From Thermogemmatispora sp. (GTDB lineage Bacteria; Chloroflexota; Ktedonobacteria; Ktedonobacterales; Ktedonobacteraceae), in assembly GCF_019683635.1 (NCBI RefSeq), contig NZ_JADGIA010000006.1:1-58192 (forward strand): a DNA stretch of 58,192 bases, written 5' to 3'. This document shows positions 34,882 to 44,179 of the stretch, in pieces; the first letter of the stretch is position 1, and each line of letters begins with the position of its first letter. The position numbers and the translations under genes are program-made. The notes under the pieces are model-generated. The model saw only the letters and a program-made list of their open reading frames with translations. It ran no database searches and was not told the origin of the DNA.

Positions 34882-36189
34882 ATGGAGAACAGCATTGCAG
34901 CACCTGAGCGAGAGCCGGAGCCAGCGGAGCAAAGTGCAGAGCGGCCCTGGAGGGGGGAGCAAAAGACGGCGCGTTGTTTAGAAAGAGCTGAGCCGGCGGT
35001 TGAGTGCGACCAGGCGGGAGTCTGGCACGTACGCGCCTTCAGAGAGGCCAGAGCTATCCTGCGCAGCAATGCCGCACGTCAGGCTGGTTTTAAAGCCGAA
35101 GTATTGGCGCGGCTACCTCGTCTGATGCGCCTGCCGCTGCTCTTCAGCGACGGCCAGGAGCACCAGCAACAGCGGCGGCAGACGGCCCGCTTTTTCGCGC
35201 CGCGCGTCGTCAGCGAGCAGTATCGGGAGCTGATGGAGGTCCTAAGCGAGCAGCTAATTGAGAAGCTACGACGGCGGAGGAAGGTCGACCTGAGTCGGCT
35301 GACGCTGGAGATGGCTGTGCGCGTCGCTGCCGAGGTAGTAGGTTTAACCGACAGTCTGCTCCCGGGCATGGCGCGCCGGCTGGAAGCCTTCTTTCGCTAT
35401 CCCATTCAGCACCTCAGTCCTGACCCACGGACCTGGCTCAATTTTCTGGGCCTGCAGTGGGCGGTTCTACGCTTCTACTGGCTAGACGTGCGCCCGGCGA
35501 TTCGGGTACGACGCCGGCAGCCGCGCCAGGATGTCATATCTCACCTGTTGGCCCAGGGCTATAGCGAGCGAGAGATTCTGACGGAGTGCGTCACCTATGG
35601 TGCTGCCGGCATGATCACCACGCGCGAGTTCATTGGCGTGGCCGCCTGGCATCTGCTGGAGCAACCGGTCCTGCGCCAGCGCTTTTTGCAGGCTCCGGCG
35701 GAGGAGCGCCTCGCCCTACTGGAGGAGGTGCTCCGCCTGGAGCCTGTAGTGGGCCATCTCTATCGTCGAACCAGCCAGGAGCTGATACTCGCCGGCCCTG
35801 CTGGGGAGGAGCAGGCTCGTATTCCAGCGGGGGCCTTGATTGACCTGCACATTTATGCCATCAACGCTGATGAACGTGTTGTAGGAGCGCAACCACGGCG
35901 GCTCTGCCCGGGGCGGACCCTGCATGAAGAGCGCGTTGCGCCCTCGCTTATGGGTTTTGGCGACGGCGTGCACCGCTGTCCCGGGGCGCCCATTGCCTTG
36001 CAGGAAAGCGACATCTTCCTGCGGCGCCTGCTGGCCCTGCCGGGACTACGCCTTGAGCGTCCGCCCCGGCTGCGCTGGAACGAGCTGATCTGTGGCTACG
36101 AGCTGCGCGATTTCATGGTCTCACTAGACGAAGAAGGTGGCTCCTCGCCTCCTATGGAGATGGAGAGCGCGGCGACCCGCGAGCCTTAA
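34882..36189 (+). CDS. Cytochrome P450
   Basis: A 435-residue soluble P450. The heme ligand motif FGDGVHRCPGAP has its cysteine at about 366. The ExxR motif is EEVLRLEP (about 287), and the I-helix oxygen-activation segment reads GAAGMITTREF (about 236), close to the usual AGxET. The first ~40 residues are a charged low-complexity extension. Electron partners (ferredoxin, reductase) are not nearby. It diverges from a TetR gene that likely regulates it and overlaps the convergent GH57 stop by four bases. The substrate is unknown. Confidence 0.92.
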   Translation: MENSIAAPEREPEPAEQSAERPWRGEQKTARCLERAEPAVECDQAGVWHVRAFREARAILRSNAARQAGFKAEVLARLPRLMRLPLLFSDGQEHQQQRRQTARFFAPRVVSEQYRELMEVLSEQLIEKLRRRRKVDLSRLTLEMAVRVAAEVVGLTDSLLPGMARRLEAFFRYPIQHLSPDPRTWLNFLGLQWAVLRFYWLDVRPAIRVRRRQPRQDVISHLLAQGYSEREILTECVTYGAAGMITTREFIGVAAWHLLEQPVLRQRFLQAPAEERLALLEEVLRLEPVVGHLYRRTSQELILAGPAGEEQARIPAGALIDLHIYAINADERVVGAQPRRLCPGRTLHEERVAPSLMGFGDGVHRCPGAPIALQESDIFLRRLLALPGLRLERPPRLRWNELICGYELRDFMVSLDEEGGSSPPMEMESAATREP

Positions 36190-37649
36190 GCCTTCTGCAG
36201 CACGTAGCCGGCCTCCAGCAGGGCTGTCCCCTGGTCCTGGCCTGGCGTGACCGCGGAGCGTGTGCGCGCGCTGCGTGCGGTGCTGGACCGTGCCAGACGG
36301 GCGCGCAGACGCTCCTGGCGCGCCACCGTCGTCGGCAAATATGGCTCCATCGCCCGGATGGCATTCAGATAGACCTGCTGCTGCTCCCGAATCACGCCGT
36401 CCGGTCCCAGCTCCCACCACTCGCGTGGCGTAAAGTAAGCCGAAACCTCCGCCTCGGGGCCGCTGCGCCCAAACCACTGGATCAGATGCAGATTATCGGA
36501 CTGGGCCAACCAGATAGCCAGATCGAGCAGCTCTGGATTCTCCGTCAGGCGCGCCATCCCGTAGACCTGGCCCATGAGCTGAAAAATCGTTTGCTGGGCG
36601 CTATTGCCCAGGAAAAACTCCATGCCGCCGCTGCCAGCCCAGGTCGTCGGATAGACCGGTAAGGGCAGATGATAGGCGCGCTGCTGGAAGCGGGCGATCA
36701 GCTCGCTGGGTGTACGCGTCTGCACGCCACGGCGGGCCAGCTCGGCGGGCAGGGCGCGCATAAACTCGAAGATGCCGCTATCGACGCGATGGTGCTCGCC
36801 GAAGGTCTCATAGTCCCATCCGAGGAGCAGGAAATCGCCCCAGGTATGGGCAATCCAGTCGGCGTAAGTGTCAGCATAGAGCGGGTAGCCCGACCATGAG
36901 CGATTAGAGAAGCGATAGCCCACATCGTCGCTCAGATCGAGATGACGCGCCAGCAGATAGGGGCCGCGCTCGCGATCACCCACGACGGTGTTGCGGCTGC
37001 GATGATTGCCACTACTGCGCCGGCCTGGAGCCGTCGGTGGACGGTAGGCTTGGGGAGGCAGCGCATAGGGCTGCTCCTCGGTGTAGTGGTAGAGATGGGT
37101 GCTCTCGCGCCAACCCAGCACCCAGGGGCGGCCATCCATCAGGGCCCCACGGAAGCCGGCCAGGTCCAGCGCATGATAAATTGTCACCGACATGCACATC
37201 TCAGTCGTGTCAGTGACCTGCGGGCGCTTCCCAAAGATACGCTCGATCTCATCGGCCATCCATTGCATGCGGGCAATGAAAGCCGGCAGGTCAAGCAAAA
37301 ACAGGAAGCTGTGGTACGGCTCCACGCCGATAATCTCCACATTCTCATGCGCTACCAGTTCGCGGAAAAGGTCCAGCAGGGCGGGGTCCCAGGCTTCGGC
37401 TTGGCGCAGAAACGAGAGCGAGAAGCCGATCGAGAAATGGAGGCCCTGGCGCACCAGGTCCAGAAACATGCGTGTTGCCGGGTAGTAGCAGTAGGTGGCC
37501 ACCTTACGAAAGTAGCGCTCGTTCATGCGCTCATCGAAGAGGCAGCGCACTATATCCTCGATCGAGGCGCCCCGCGGAATTGGCTGCGCGGGCAGCTTGA
37601 GACGGCGCGGCTGATGCACCACGGTATAAATGGCAAGCTCAGCAACCAT
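36186..37649 (-). CDS. Glycoside hydrolase family 57 (amylase/transferase type)
   Basis: A 487-residue GH57 enzyme. Conserved regions are visible: YTVVHQPRRLK (region 1 His), HFSIGFSLSF (region 2), TDTTEMCMSVTIYH with the nucleophile Glu150 (region 3), and GWDYETFGEHHRVD with the acid Asp (region 4, about 281). GH57 acts on alpha-1,4-glucans. The gene follows a GT4 glycosyltransferase on the same strand, 11 bp apart, a pairing expected for storage polysaccharide or maltodextrin metabolism. ATG 37649 is the start with no in-frame alternative nearby. The donor or acceptor preference cannot be read. Confidence 0.9.
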   Translation of the reverse strand: MVAELAIYTVVHQPRRLKLPAQPIPRGASIEDIVRCLFDERMNERYFRKVATYCYYPATRMFLDLVRQGLHFSIGFSLSFLRQAEAWDPALLDLFRELVAHENVEIIGVEPYHSFLFLLDLPAFIARMQWMADEIERIFGKRPQVTDTTEMCMSVTIYHALDLAGFRGALMDGRPWVLGWRESTHLYHYTEEQPYALPPQAYRPPTAPGRRSSGNHRSRNTVVGDRERGPYLLARHLDLSDDVGYRFSNRSWSGYPLYADTYADWIAHTWGDFLLLGWDYETFGEHHRVDSGIFEFMRALPAELARRGVQTRTPSELIARFQQRAYHLPLPVYPTTWAGSGGMEFFLGNSAQQTIFQLMGQVYGMARLTENPELLDLAIWLAQSDNLHLIQWFGRSGPEAEVSAYFTPREWWELGPDGVIREQQQVYLNAIRAMEPYLPTTVARQERLRARLARSSTARSARTRSAVTPGQDQGTALLEAGYVLQKA

Positions 37650-37660
37650 AACCCGAACCC

Positions 37661-38974
37661 CTACTTCAGCACGATGTTCTGTTTTCGTGCCAGAAACTCC
37701 AGCTTACTGATGAGATTTTCAATGACCTGGTCCCAGAGGAATTGCTCAGCCGTGCGGAAGCCCGCGCAGCGGATGCGCTCCTGCTCCTCGGGATGGCGGC
37801 CCAGATGGAGCAGATAGCCGACGATCTCATCGGGATCATCGGTCTCGGTCACAATGGCGTTTTCAAAGGAGATGGCGTAGTCCTCGCCGGTGCAGCCGGT
37901 GACGGCGATGCCGCGGGCGGCCATCACCTCCAGGGCTACCAGACCGAATGGCTCATGACCGCTGTTGGCGAGGGTGGCATCGGCGGCGTGATAGATGCTG
38001 CGCACGAACTCCTCGGGCAGGAAGAAGCGGAGATTATAGATGTCGGCAGGGCCGGCGTTGGCAACCGCCTCGATGCACTGCTCCAGAGTGGGACGCTGGG
38101 CGATAACGTCGCGGATCACCAGCCCACGATGATAGGCATGACTGAGCACCTCGGCCCCATGCGGCTCGATGCCGCCCCGGACAAAGAGGGTCACAGGGTG
38201 GCCACTGTGCTTGAGACGGGCGACCGCTTCGATGGCCATCATCCAGCGCTTATCAGGATCGAAGCGCCCAATCTTGAAGAGGAAGAGACGCCGCGGGTCG
38301 CCCTGGCGCGCAATCTCACGCAGGCGCGTGGCGATGGCCGGATCGACCGGGGCCAGGTGGCGGGCCGGGATGCCGTTGGGGATCACCAGCGGGTTGACGC
38401 CCAGCTCCCACATCTTGTGCTTCATGTACTTGCTGACCGTGCAGAGCGTGGTCACATAGCTCAGGCGGCCCCAGTTGATGCGATGCAGCGACATCAGACT
38501 ATTGAGGTTCCAGAGCATCAGGACGCGCTGGCGGATGCCAAACCAGTGGAGCAGGTCGGAGATGCGACACATCACCTCGGCAGTATGCCAGTCTTCGCCC
38601 ATGATCACCACCAGCTTCCCTTGTTCGACCGCCGGGCGCGCGATTTCCTCGTAGATGTGCTGGGGAACGCTCTCGTTATAGTCGTAGAGCTTCTGCTCCT
38701 CACCATCATAGACGCCGTTGGGATAGTATTTGCTGACCCACTGCGACCAGCGTTTCAGGATCAAGCGACCGTCGACGCGTCGCTCCACCGGGGGCTTGTA
38801 GGGGTCACCGATGAAGATGAGGTGAGTGGTGTAGCCCTGAGTGGCCAGGGCCTCACTCAGCTCAGTGACCCGTGTACCCAGGCCGCCGGCGGTCGAGTAG
38901 ACGTCTGGCCCCTCAAAGCATAACAGCACAAAAAGTGTGTTCTCTGGCGAGATAGCTCCCTCTAGTTCAATCAT
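37661..38974 (-). CDS. GT4-family glycosyltransferase (glycogen-synthase-like)
   Basis: ATG 38974 is preferred (AAGGA upstream); a longer frame from 39061 adds a low-quality tail. The 437-residue product has the GT-B fold. CFEGPDVYSTAGGLGTRVTELSEALATQGY (about 15-44) is the N-terminal glycine-rich loop seen in glycogen/starch synthases and GT4 enzymes. VVIMGEDWHTAEV is also present, and the C-terminal domain has ANSGHEPFGLVALEVMAARGIAVTG with the EPFGLVALE donor-binding motif. It is in an operon with GH57. It probably transfers glucose from a nucleotide sugar. Confidence 0.9.
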   Translation of the reverse strand: MIELEGAISPENTLFVLLCFEGPDVYSTAGGLGTRVTELSEALATQGYTTHLIFIGDPYKPPVERRVDGRLILKRWSQWVSKYYPNGVYDGEEQKLYDYNESVPQHIYEEIARPAVEQGKLVVIMGEDWHTAEVMCRISDLLHWFGIRQRVLMLWNLNSLMSLHRINWGRLSYVTTLCTVSKYMKHKMWELGVNPLVIPNGIPARHLAPVDPAIATRLREIARQGDPRRLFLFKIGRFDPDKRWMMAIEAVARLKHSGHPVTLFVRGGIEPHGAEVLSHAYHRGLVIRDVIAQRPTLEQCIEAVANAGPADIYNLRFFLPEEFVRSIYHAADATLANSGHEPFGLVALEVMAARGIAVTGCTGEDYAISFENAIVTETDDPDEIVGYLLHLGRHPEEQERIRCAGFRTAEQFLWDQVIENLISKLEFLARKQNIVLK

Positions 38975-39991
38975 AGCTGGTCTGTCCTTGTTGTGTTCTG
39001 TTCTAGTAAGAAGAAGGGCTGGACTGAATTTGACTTTTGGCTTGCTTTCGCTTCCCGTCACCTTGCTGAGAGGCTGGCATGCTGACCGGCTAGGGCCAGA
39101 GCGACATGAGCCAGGGCGACATGGCTAAGCAGTCAGCAGACCCAGCCACGACCAGAGCGGTCGATCGATCGGTCGGTCAGCAGACAACTGGTGCACCTGG
39201 TCCTGCTGGCGCTATAGGTGTGCCCTCAGTTCCTCTCTCCTAACCTGCCAGCTCTGTCGGCCAGCCGGCCTGTGGGCGATGAGCAGGGCGGCGACCGCCG
39301 TTGCGTTGCTGCCCGCCTGGCCCGCAAGACAAGGAAACGAGCCGAGAAGCCTTCGATCGGTCTCGGTCTTCCATTGCGATCCCGTGCGTAGTCGGGCGCG
39401 ATGAGCGGCTTTGCATCAGCATGCCTGGCGCACGTGCACGGCATGAATGGGTGGGCGCGTGCGCCTGCGTGCATGTATGAATCGTCTATGAGTGGGGTGA
39501 CTGCGGCTGTGTGTCGTCGACACTCCTTCCTTGGGCTGTCGTCGCTGGTCCGTCAGAGGGAGAGGCGAGGCTCTCCTTGGGTTGCACCAATGTCTACCCT
39601 GGCTGCGGGCCGATGGGAAGAGACGGCGTCTTTGCTCAAGCTGGCCTTGCGTCTGGCCTAGAAGCGGGCAGTGCTGGAAACATCGCCTCTGCTCATGTCT
39701 AGTATACCATCTCCTCTGCAACAGCAATCGGCCAATTCTCTCATGGTCTAAGCCCCCTCCTCTTGACTGCGGCGACGGCTCAGGTGGGACAGGCTTTAGC
39801 TTTGGCCTGGCGCTGACGTCTTCTTAATATTAGAGGCACTGCTCAATCAGCTCTGAATTGCGCTTCACTTATGGTGAATGGCCATTTCCGCTTTCCATGT
39901 AGGAATTCTCTACAGAAGCACAATTATCAAGTGAGGTACCTTGTTGAGAAGCGATGAATGAGGTGCCGCCACAGCTCAGGAGAGCGAAGGA
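38975..39991. other. Long spacer between GT4 gene and a divergent kinase gene
   Basis: About 1 kb without a supported gene. It holds a TCGA/TCGG-type repeat (39159-39179), an AATGGCCATT palindrome (about 39877-39886) and a TATACT-like box on the minus strand near 39700. Frames at 39226-39827 look spurious. Confidence 0.4.
39159..39179. repeat. TCGA/TCGG tetranucleotide tract
   Basis: GGTCGATCGATCGGTCGGTC in the spacer upstream of the GT4 gene. Confidence 0.7.
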
Positions 39992-40852
39992 ATGATGTGT
40001 GTGAAAGAAAGCGCTGACGAGAGTGAACTTGAGCCTGGGACACGGCTTGGCAACTATTCCCTGATCCGTCAGCTGGGGGAAGGAGGGATGGCACGTGTCT
40101 ATCTGGCGCGTCAGATCTACATTGAACGTCTAGTTGCCATCAAAGTGCTGCGTCTGCGGACCTCGCTCCAGGAGGCTGAAGAGCTACGGCGTGAGGCCAG
40201 CCTCCTGGCCGGGTTGCCGGCTCATCCTCACATTGTGCAGATCTACGAGTTCGGCTTTGCTGGTCCTGTGCCCTATCTGGTGATGGAGTATGCCCCCTAT
40301 GGCAGCATGCGCAGCTACTGTGGAAGTGGGGTCTGTCTCTTACCGCGCGAGGCCTGTCGCTATCTTCTACAAGTGGCGGCGGCCCTGCAGACCGTGCACA
40401 ATTATGGGCTAGTGCATCAGGATGTCAAACCTGACAACCTGTTGCTGGCCAGACCGAACCATCTCCTGCTGAGTGACTTTGGCATTGCTGCCTCGCTGCG
40501 CCTGGCGCGTCTGAGAGCGAGCCGCACACTGGTTGGCACCGCGGCCTACATGGCGCCTGAGCAGTTTGAGGGGCGGCCCAGCATGGCCAGCGACCAATAT
40601 GCCCTGGCGGTAGTCCTGTACGAGTGGCTCTGCGGGACGCCGCCCCTGGTTGGCTCATTTATTGAGCTGCAGCAGCTCCATCAGCGCAGAATACGGCTCC
40701 CCTCTCCGCGGGAGCATGTGCCTAGCCTGCCGCCGGCCATTGAGCCGGTGCTGGAGCGGGCACTGGCACGCGAGCCGCGACAACGCTATCCCAGCGTCTG
40801 GGCCTTTGCCAGGGCCTGTGAGTGGGCCTTGCTGGGAAGGGGATCAGTATGA
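39992..40852 (+). CDS. Ser/Thr kinase with HQD catalytic loop
   Basis: A 286-residue soluble Hanks-type kinase. The glycine loop GEGGMARVYLARQ (about 29), VAIKVLR (about 48) and the catalytic loop LVHQDVKPDNLLL are visible. DFGIAAS and the APE region GTAAYMAPEQFEG follow. In the usual HRD motif the arginine is replaced by Gln (HQD), so it belongs to the non-RD type and may not need activation-loop phosphorylation. It has no transmembrane or sensor domain. ATG 39992 follows AGCGAAGGA. Confidence 0.9.
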   Translation: MMCVKESADESELEPGTRLGNYSLIRQLGEGGMARVYLARQIYIERLVAIKVLRLRTSLQEAEELRREASLLAGLPAHPHIVQIYEFGFAGPVPYLVMEYAPYGSMRSYCGSGVCLLPREACRYLLQVAAALQTVHNYGLVHQDVKPDNLLLARPNHLLLSDFGIAASLRLARLRASRTLVGTAAYMAPEQFEGRPSMASDQYALAVVLYEWLCGTPPLVGSFIELQQLHQRRIRLPSPREHVPSLPPAIEPVLERALAREPRQRYPSVWAFARACEWALLGRGSV

Positions 40853-40995
40853 CTGACGACCACGGTATGCACGAGCCGGCGCCGTGGCCAGCCTGGCTCT
40901 GGCTAGCTGTGGCCAGGCTGGGCTAGGGGAGTCCAGTCGGTTCCGGCTAGTCCTGTTCAGGAAAGGAAAAGAAGGCGCCGGGCCGGGACCGGTTG

Positions 40996-41847
40996 TTAGC
41001 TGTGGATGTGGGCGAAGAGATCATTTTCGCCCGGCAGATCGGGGCCGACGCGTGTAGCGGCGAGCTGGTAGCACTCGTACCCCCGCCAGCGGCGCTGGAT
41101 CTCCTGGGGAATGCGGGCCATGATCCCCACGGTCCCGAGCTGTGTCCGATGGCAGGCCCAGGCGCGGTCTTTGAGATCGAGCACCGAAGACACATCGAGA
41201 GCGACGCTGATCTGCTCATCGGGAATGCCGAGCTGATCGAGGTCGCTGCCGCGCAGAGCAGTCCCCTCTAAAGAAAGATCTTGCTCTTTGAGCCATTCGG
41301 CCAGGGCCTGAATGCCGCTCCTTGGAAAGCCGGTATAGTAGAGCTTCGAGACGGCGTGAGCCGGTCCTAGTTCGGGATACTGGGCCTCGTCAGCGGCGGC
41401 GTAGAAGGCGCCGGTGACGTAGCGGTAGACGGCGATATGGTCGGGATGGCCGTAGCCGCCGGTTTCGTCGAAGGTCACCATGACCTGGGGGCGGAAGGCG
41501 CGAATAATGGCGACCAGCTTGCCGATGACGTCGGCAGGGGGCGCCTGGATGAAGGCTCGCGGATCATTATTATCTGGCGTGCCCGCCATGCCTGAGTCGC
41601 GGTAGTCGAGAAACCAGAGGTGCCGAATGCCCAGGACGTCGGCGGCGGCGCGCAGCTCTTGTTCGCGCACCTGGCCGAGGTTCTCCGGCGTGGCGAGGAC
41701 AGGATCAGCGATTTCTCCTACTTCTCCCCGCGTGGCGCAAACCAGTCCGGTCTCAACGCCTGCCTGTCCGTAAAGGATGAAGGCACCGCTCATGCTCCCT
41801 TCATCGTCGGGGTGGGCAAAGACGCCCAGCAGTCGCCGTGTTGCCAT
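40996..41847 (-). CDS. LmbE/PIG-L family deacetylase
   Basis: A 283-residue zinc hydrolase. LLGVFAHPDDEGSMSG (about 6-21) holds the AHPDDE metal site, and GYGHPDHIAVYRYVTGAF holds the second HPDH metal motif. The family removes acetyl groups from N-acetylglucosamine-type substrates (PIG-L, MshB, BshB) or cleaves mycothiol conjugates; the substrate here is not determined. It stands alone on the minus strand next to the phoU spacer. Confidence 0.88.
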   Translation of the reverse strand: MATRRLLGVFAHPDDEGSMSGAFILYGQAGVETGLVCATRGEVGEIADPVLATPENLGQVREQELRAAADVLGIRHLWFLDYRDSGMAGTPDNNDPRAFIQAPPADVIGKLVAIIRAFRPQVMVTFDETGGYGHPDHIAVYRYVTGAFYAAADEAQYPELGPAHAVSKLYYTGFPRSGIQALAEWLKEQDLSLEGTALRGSDLDQLGIPDEQISVALDVSSVLDLKDRAWACHRTQLGTVGIMARIPQEIQRRWRGYECYQLAATRVGPDLPGENDLFAHIHS

Positions 41848-41940
41848 GTTCTCTCTATCCTCTTTGTACGAGCTAGCTGCGTGGAACCTGCTCTACTCTA
41901 GCACCGCCGCCGCCTGCTGTCAATTGTAGGCGCCGATCCA

Positions 41941-42198
41941 CTGGCTGGCTGGCTGGCTGCAATGCTTTTCGCCTATCCCTAAAGGTTAGAGGAGGAGATT
42001 GCAATAATACTCTATCTTTTCGGAGAAAAATGTGGTACACTGAACGGGGTGAGGGCCTGCGGCCATCGCAGCCTGCCCTTATGCTGGCAGATGACCGGTC
42101 GGGTCCGGCGGCAGCAGGGAAGCGCAGATCGCAAGGCGGCAGGTCTTGGCCAGCTTGCTCGTTTGCTTGTTGGCTGGCTGGCTGGCTGACTGGCTGGC
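41941..42198. repeat. CTGG/TGGC tetranucleotide tracts upstream of phoU
   Basis: Two tracts: CTGGCTGGCTGGCTG at 41941-41955 and a longer TGGC/CTGG array at 42170-42198, in the gene-free 41848-42292 spacer. They lie upstream of the phoU start and have no open frame of interest. Confidence 0.75.
42033..42041 (+). promoter_or_regulatory. Possible phoU extended -10 (TGGTACACT)
   Basis: TGG-TACACT lies about 250 bases before the phoU start, with the tetranucleotide repeats between. It is weak. Confidence 0.3.
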
Positions 42199-42292
42199 CT
42201 GGTAGGCTAATCCATTCTGGGTGCTTGCTGCCTGCTTAGTTGCCTGCCTGCTTTTTTTTAGGCGAGCTGACTTTGTGCAAGGAGAGAGATTG

Positions 42293-43102
42293 ATGACGAG
42301 AACGTTGCTAGATAAAGAGCTACAGGAGTTGGATGAGCAGATCAATCAGCTTGGCGCGATGGTTGATGAGGCGCTCAAGAACGCGCTCGATGCCTTGAGG
42401 ACGGGAGACCAGGCGCGCTCGGGCATGGTCATAGAGGCGGATGCGCGTGTCGATAGCTTGCGGGCGGCTATTGAGGAGCATACGATCCGGCTGCTGACCC
42501 TCCAGCAGCCGCTGGCGGGGATGGACCTGCGTTATCTGACGGCGGCTCTCTCGATCGCCGGGGATCTGGAGCGCATTGGCGATGGGGCGGCGGGCATTGC
42601 CACCATCATTCTGCGCATGATGCCGCTGCGGGCAGAGGCGGCCTCGCAGGTGGAGGTCGATAGCCGTCTGGCCGATGGAGACACTGGCAATGGTCCTGGG
42701 CCGGCTCAGGTGGCAGGGCGGCAGGAGCATCATCGCGGCGTCAGCGAGGCCTCGATTATGCAGGGCATTCTTGACCTGGGCCAGGAGGCGCGACGGGTGC
42801 TGCAGGGCACAATGCAGGCTTTTGCGCAGCGCGATGCGGCGGCGGCCCGTCATCTCTGGCAAGAGGATGACGTGGTCGATGTGCGTTATCATCTAGTGCG
42901 CCATGATCTGATGGCCATGCTGGCGGGGGCGCAGGCGATTCCCGCCCTCCAGAGCGACCCGCGCATTCTGCAGCGCGCGACGTACTTGCTCTGGATCGCC
43001 CACAAGCTGGAGCGCGTTGCTGATCACTGCACCAATATCTGTGAGCGCATCGTCTTCATCGTCGAAGGCGAGGCGGCAATTGCTGAGCGCGAGCAGGAGT
43101 GA
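42293..43102 (+). CDS. PhoU-like phosphate uptake regulator
   Basis: ATG 42293 (MTRTLLDKELQELDEQ) is preferred because CAAGGAGAGAG precedes it; a longer frame from 42221 would start in the repeat. The 269-residue product has two PhoU repeats: LGAMVDEALKNALDALRTGDQ and ITRLLTLQQPLA-type helices, and in the second half LGQEARRVLQGTMQAFAQRDAAAARHLWQEDDVVD with YLLWIAHKLERVADHCTNICERIVFI. A polar insert of about 35 residues separates them, longer than usual. PhoU acts with PstSCAB and PhoR to repress phosphate uptake. Those genes are not here. Confidence 0.9.
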   Translation: MTRTLLDKELQELDEQINQLGAMVDEALKNALDALRTGDQARSGMVIEADARVDSLRAAIEEHTIRLLTLQQPLAGMDLRYLTAALSIAGDLERIGDGAAGIATIILRMMPLRAEAASQVEVDSRLADGDTGNGPGPAQVAGRQEHHRGVSEASIMQGILDLGQEARRVLQGTMQAFAQRDAAAARHLWQEDDVVDVRYHLVRHDLMAMLAGAQAIPALQSDPRILQRATYLLWIAHKLERVADHCTNICERIVFIVEGEAAIAEREQE

Positions 43103-43166
43103 ACTAGCTGACTAACTGACTCTGGCGGGAACTGTGGACTGGGCAGGCTCCAGCGGGGCCTGCTCG

Positions 43167-43195
43167 TTGCACGTCTCGGGCGACTGTGCTACACT
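43167..43195 (+). promoter_or_regulatory. Carbonic anhydrase promoter TTGCAC-N17-TACACT
   Basis: TTGCAC (43167-43172) and the extended -10 TGCTACACT (43187-43195) are 17 bases apart. A CATC repeat lies just downstream in the leader. Confidence 0.65.
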
Positions 43196-43201
43196 GAGAC
43201 T

Positions 43202-43226
43202 CATCCATCCATCCGTCCATCCATTC
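43202..43226. repeat. CATC-type tetranucleotide tract
   Basis: CATCCATCCATCCGTCCATC runs into CATTCACTCACT in the carbonic anhydrase leader. Confidence 0.75.
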
Positions 43227-43342
43227 ACTCACTTACTGACCTGCCTGCTGGCCTTGTGAGGGAGGATGCACTGTGTGGGCGACGCTGGAGCCTGTGGAGG
43301 TACCGCCGTGCAGAGCAGGAATATCGGCGAGAGAGGCATATT

Positions 43343-43930
43343 ATGCTGGATGAGGTTCTGGAGCATAATCAGCGCTTTGTGGCCGAGCATCAATTGTCGC
43401 CGCTGAGCCATTTGCCCCGGCGGCGGACGGCAGTGGTGACCTGTATGGACTGCCGTTTGGTGGGCCTGCTGGAGCAGGCGCTGGGGCTGGAGCGCGGCGA
43501 TGTGGTTGAGCTGCGCACGGCGGGGGCGACGGTGGCCGTGCCTGGACGTGAGGGGGAGGGAGTCAATAGTGATCTGGTCCGCTCGTTGGCGGGGGCTATC
43601 TATTTGCTTGGCGTGCGTGAGGTGCTGGTGATCGGTCATACAAACTGTGGCCTGGCCCATGTCGATCCGGCGGCCTTGAGCGGCTCGATGCAGGCGTTGG
43701 GGGTGGAGCCGCAGGATCTGATTGAGCGCTATGGTCTGGGTGACCAGGCCGGTCTGGTGCGCTGGCTGGGGGCCTTCTCCCAGGTGGAGGAGAATGTGCG
43801 CGAGGTCGTGCACTTTATTCGCAACAGCCCCTTCCTGCCCAGGTTGCCGGTACATGGCCTGGTGATCGACGTGGTCAGCGGCAAGCTGGAGCTGGTCGAC
43901 CGCGACACGCGCCCGGGGCTTGCCAGCTAG
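43343..43930 (+). CDS. Beta-class carbonic anhydrase
   Basis: ATG 43343 gives a normal N-terminus; an upstream frame from 43256 is less likely. The 195-residue protein has the beta-carbonic anhydrase zinc set: Cys34 and the Asp36-Arg38 pair in VVTCMDCRLV, and His99 and Cys102 in VIGHTNCGL. It hydrates CO2 to bicarbonate. At 195 residues it is short, fitting the compact bacterial group. It has its own promoter at 43167. Confidence 0.9.
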   Translation: MLDEVLEHNQRFVAEHQLSPLSHLPRRRTAVVTCMDCRLVGLLEQALGLERGDVVELRTAGATVAVPGREGEGVNSDLVRSLAGAIYLLGVREVLVIGHTNCGLAHVDPAALSGSMQALGVEPQDLIERYGLGDQAGLVRWLGAFSQVEENVREVVHFIRNSPFLPRLPVHGLVIDVVSGKLELVDRDTRPGLAS

Positions 43931-44116
43931 AGCTGGTGCAGCTGTCTACTGAGGGATGAAGGAGCGCTGGCGTGGCTGGCGCTTTTGTCGGGTCACGCCG
44001 CTCCAGACCCTGGTGCGCCTCCGCAACTGATGCGTCGGGCATAGTGGGCCAGGGGGAGCGGGGTGAAGGGAAGCGGAGCGGTTGGCAACTGTGGTCTGTA
44101 CGACAGCTCGAAAATC

Positions 44117-44125
44117 TGCTATAGT
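44117..44125 (+). promoter_or_regulatory. Extended -10 TGCTATAGT before RNase D-HEAT gene
   Basis: TGC-TATAGT lies 55 bases before ATG 44180, with no strong -35. Confidence 0.5.
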
Positions 44126-44179
44126 GGGAGACACCTCCAGGTTGATAGTCAGGTAGCGTTTCTAGCTTTTGTGACCAGG

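Noticed and set aside
37742-38923. Plus-strand 393-residue frame
   Set aside because: Shadow of the GT4 gene, with repeated His/Asp/Gly composition typical of antisense frames.
41941-43226. CRISPR array from the short repeats
   Set aside because: Units are four bases in tandem without spacers of defined length; no cas genes are nearby.
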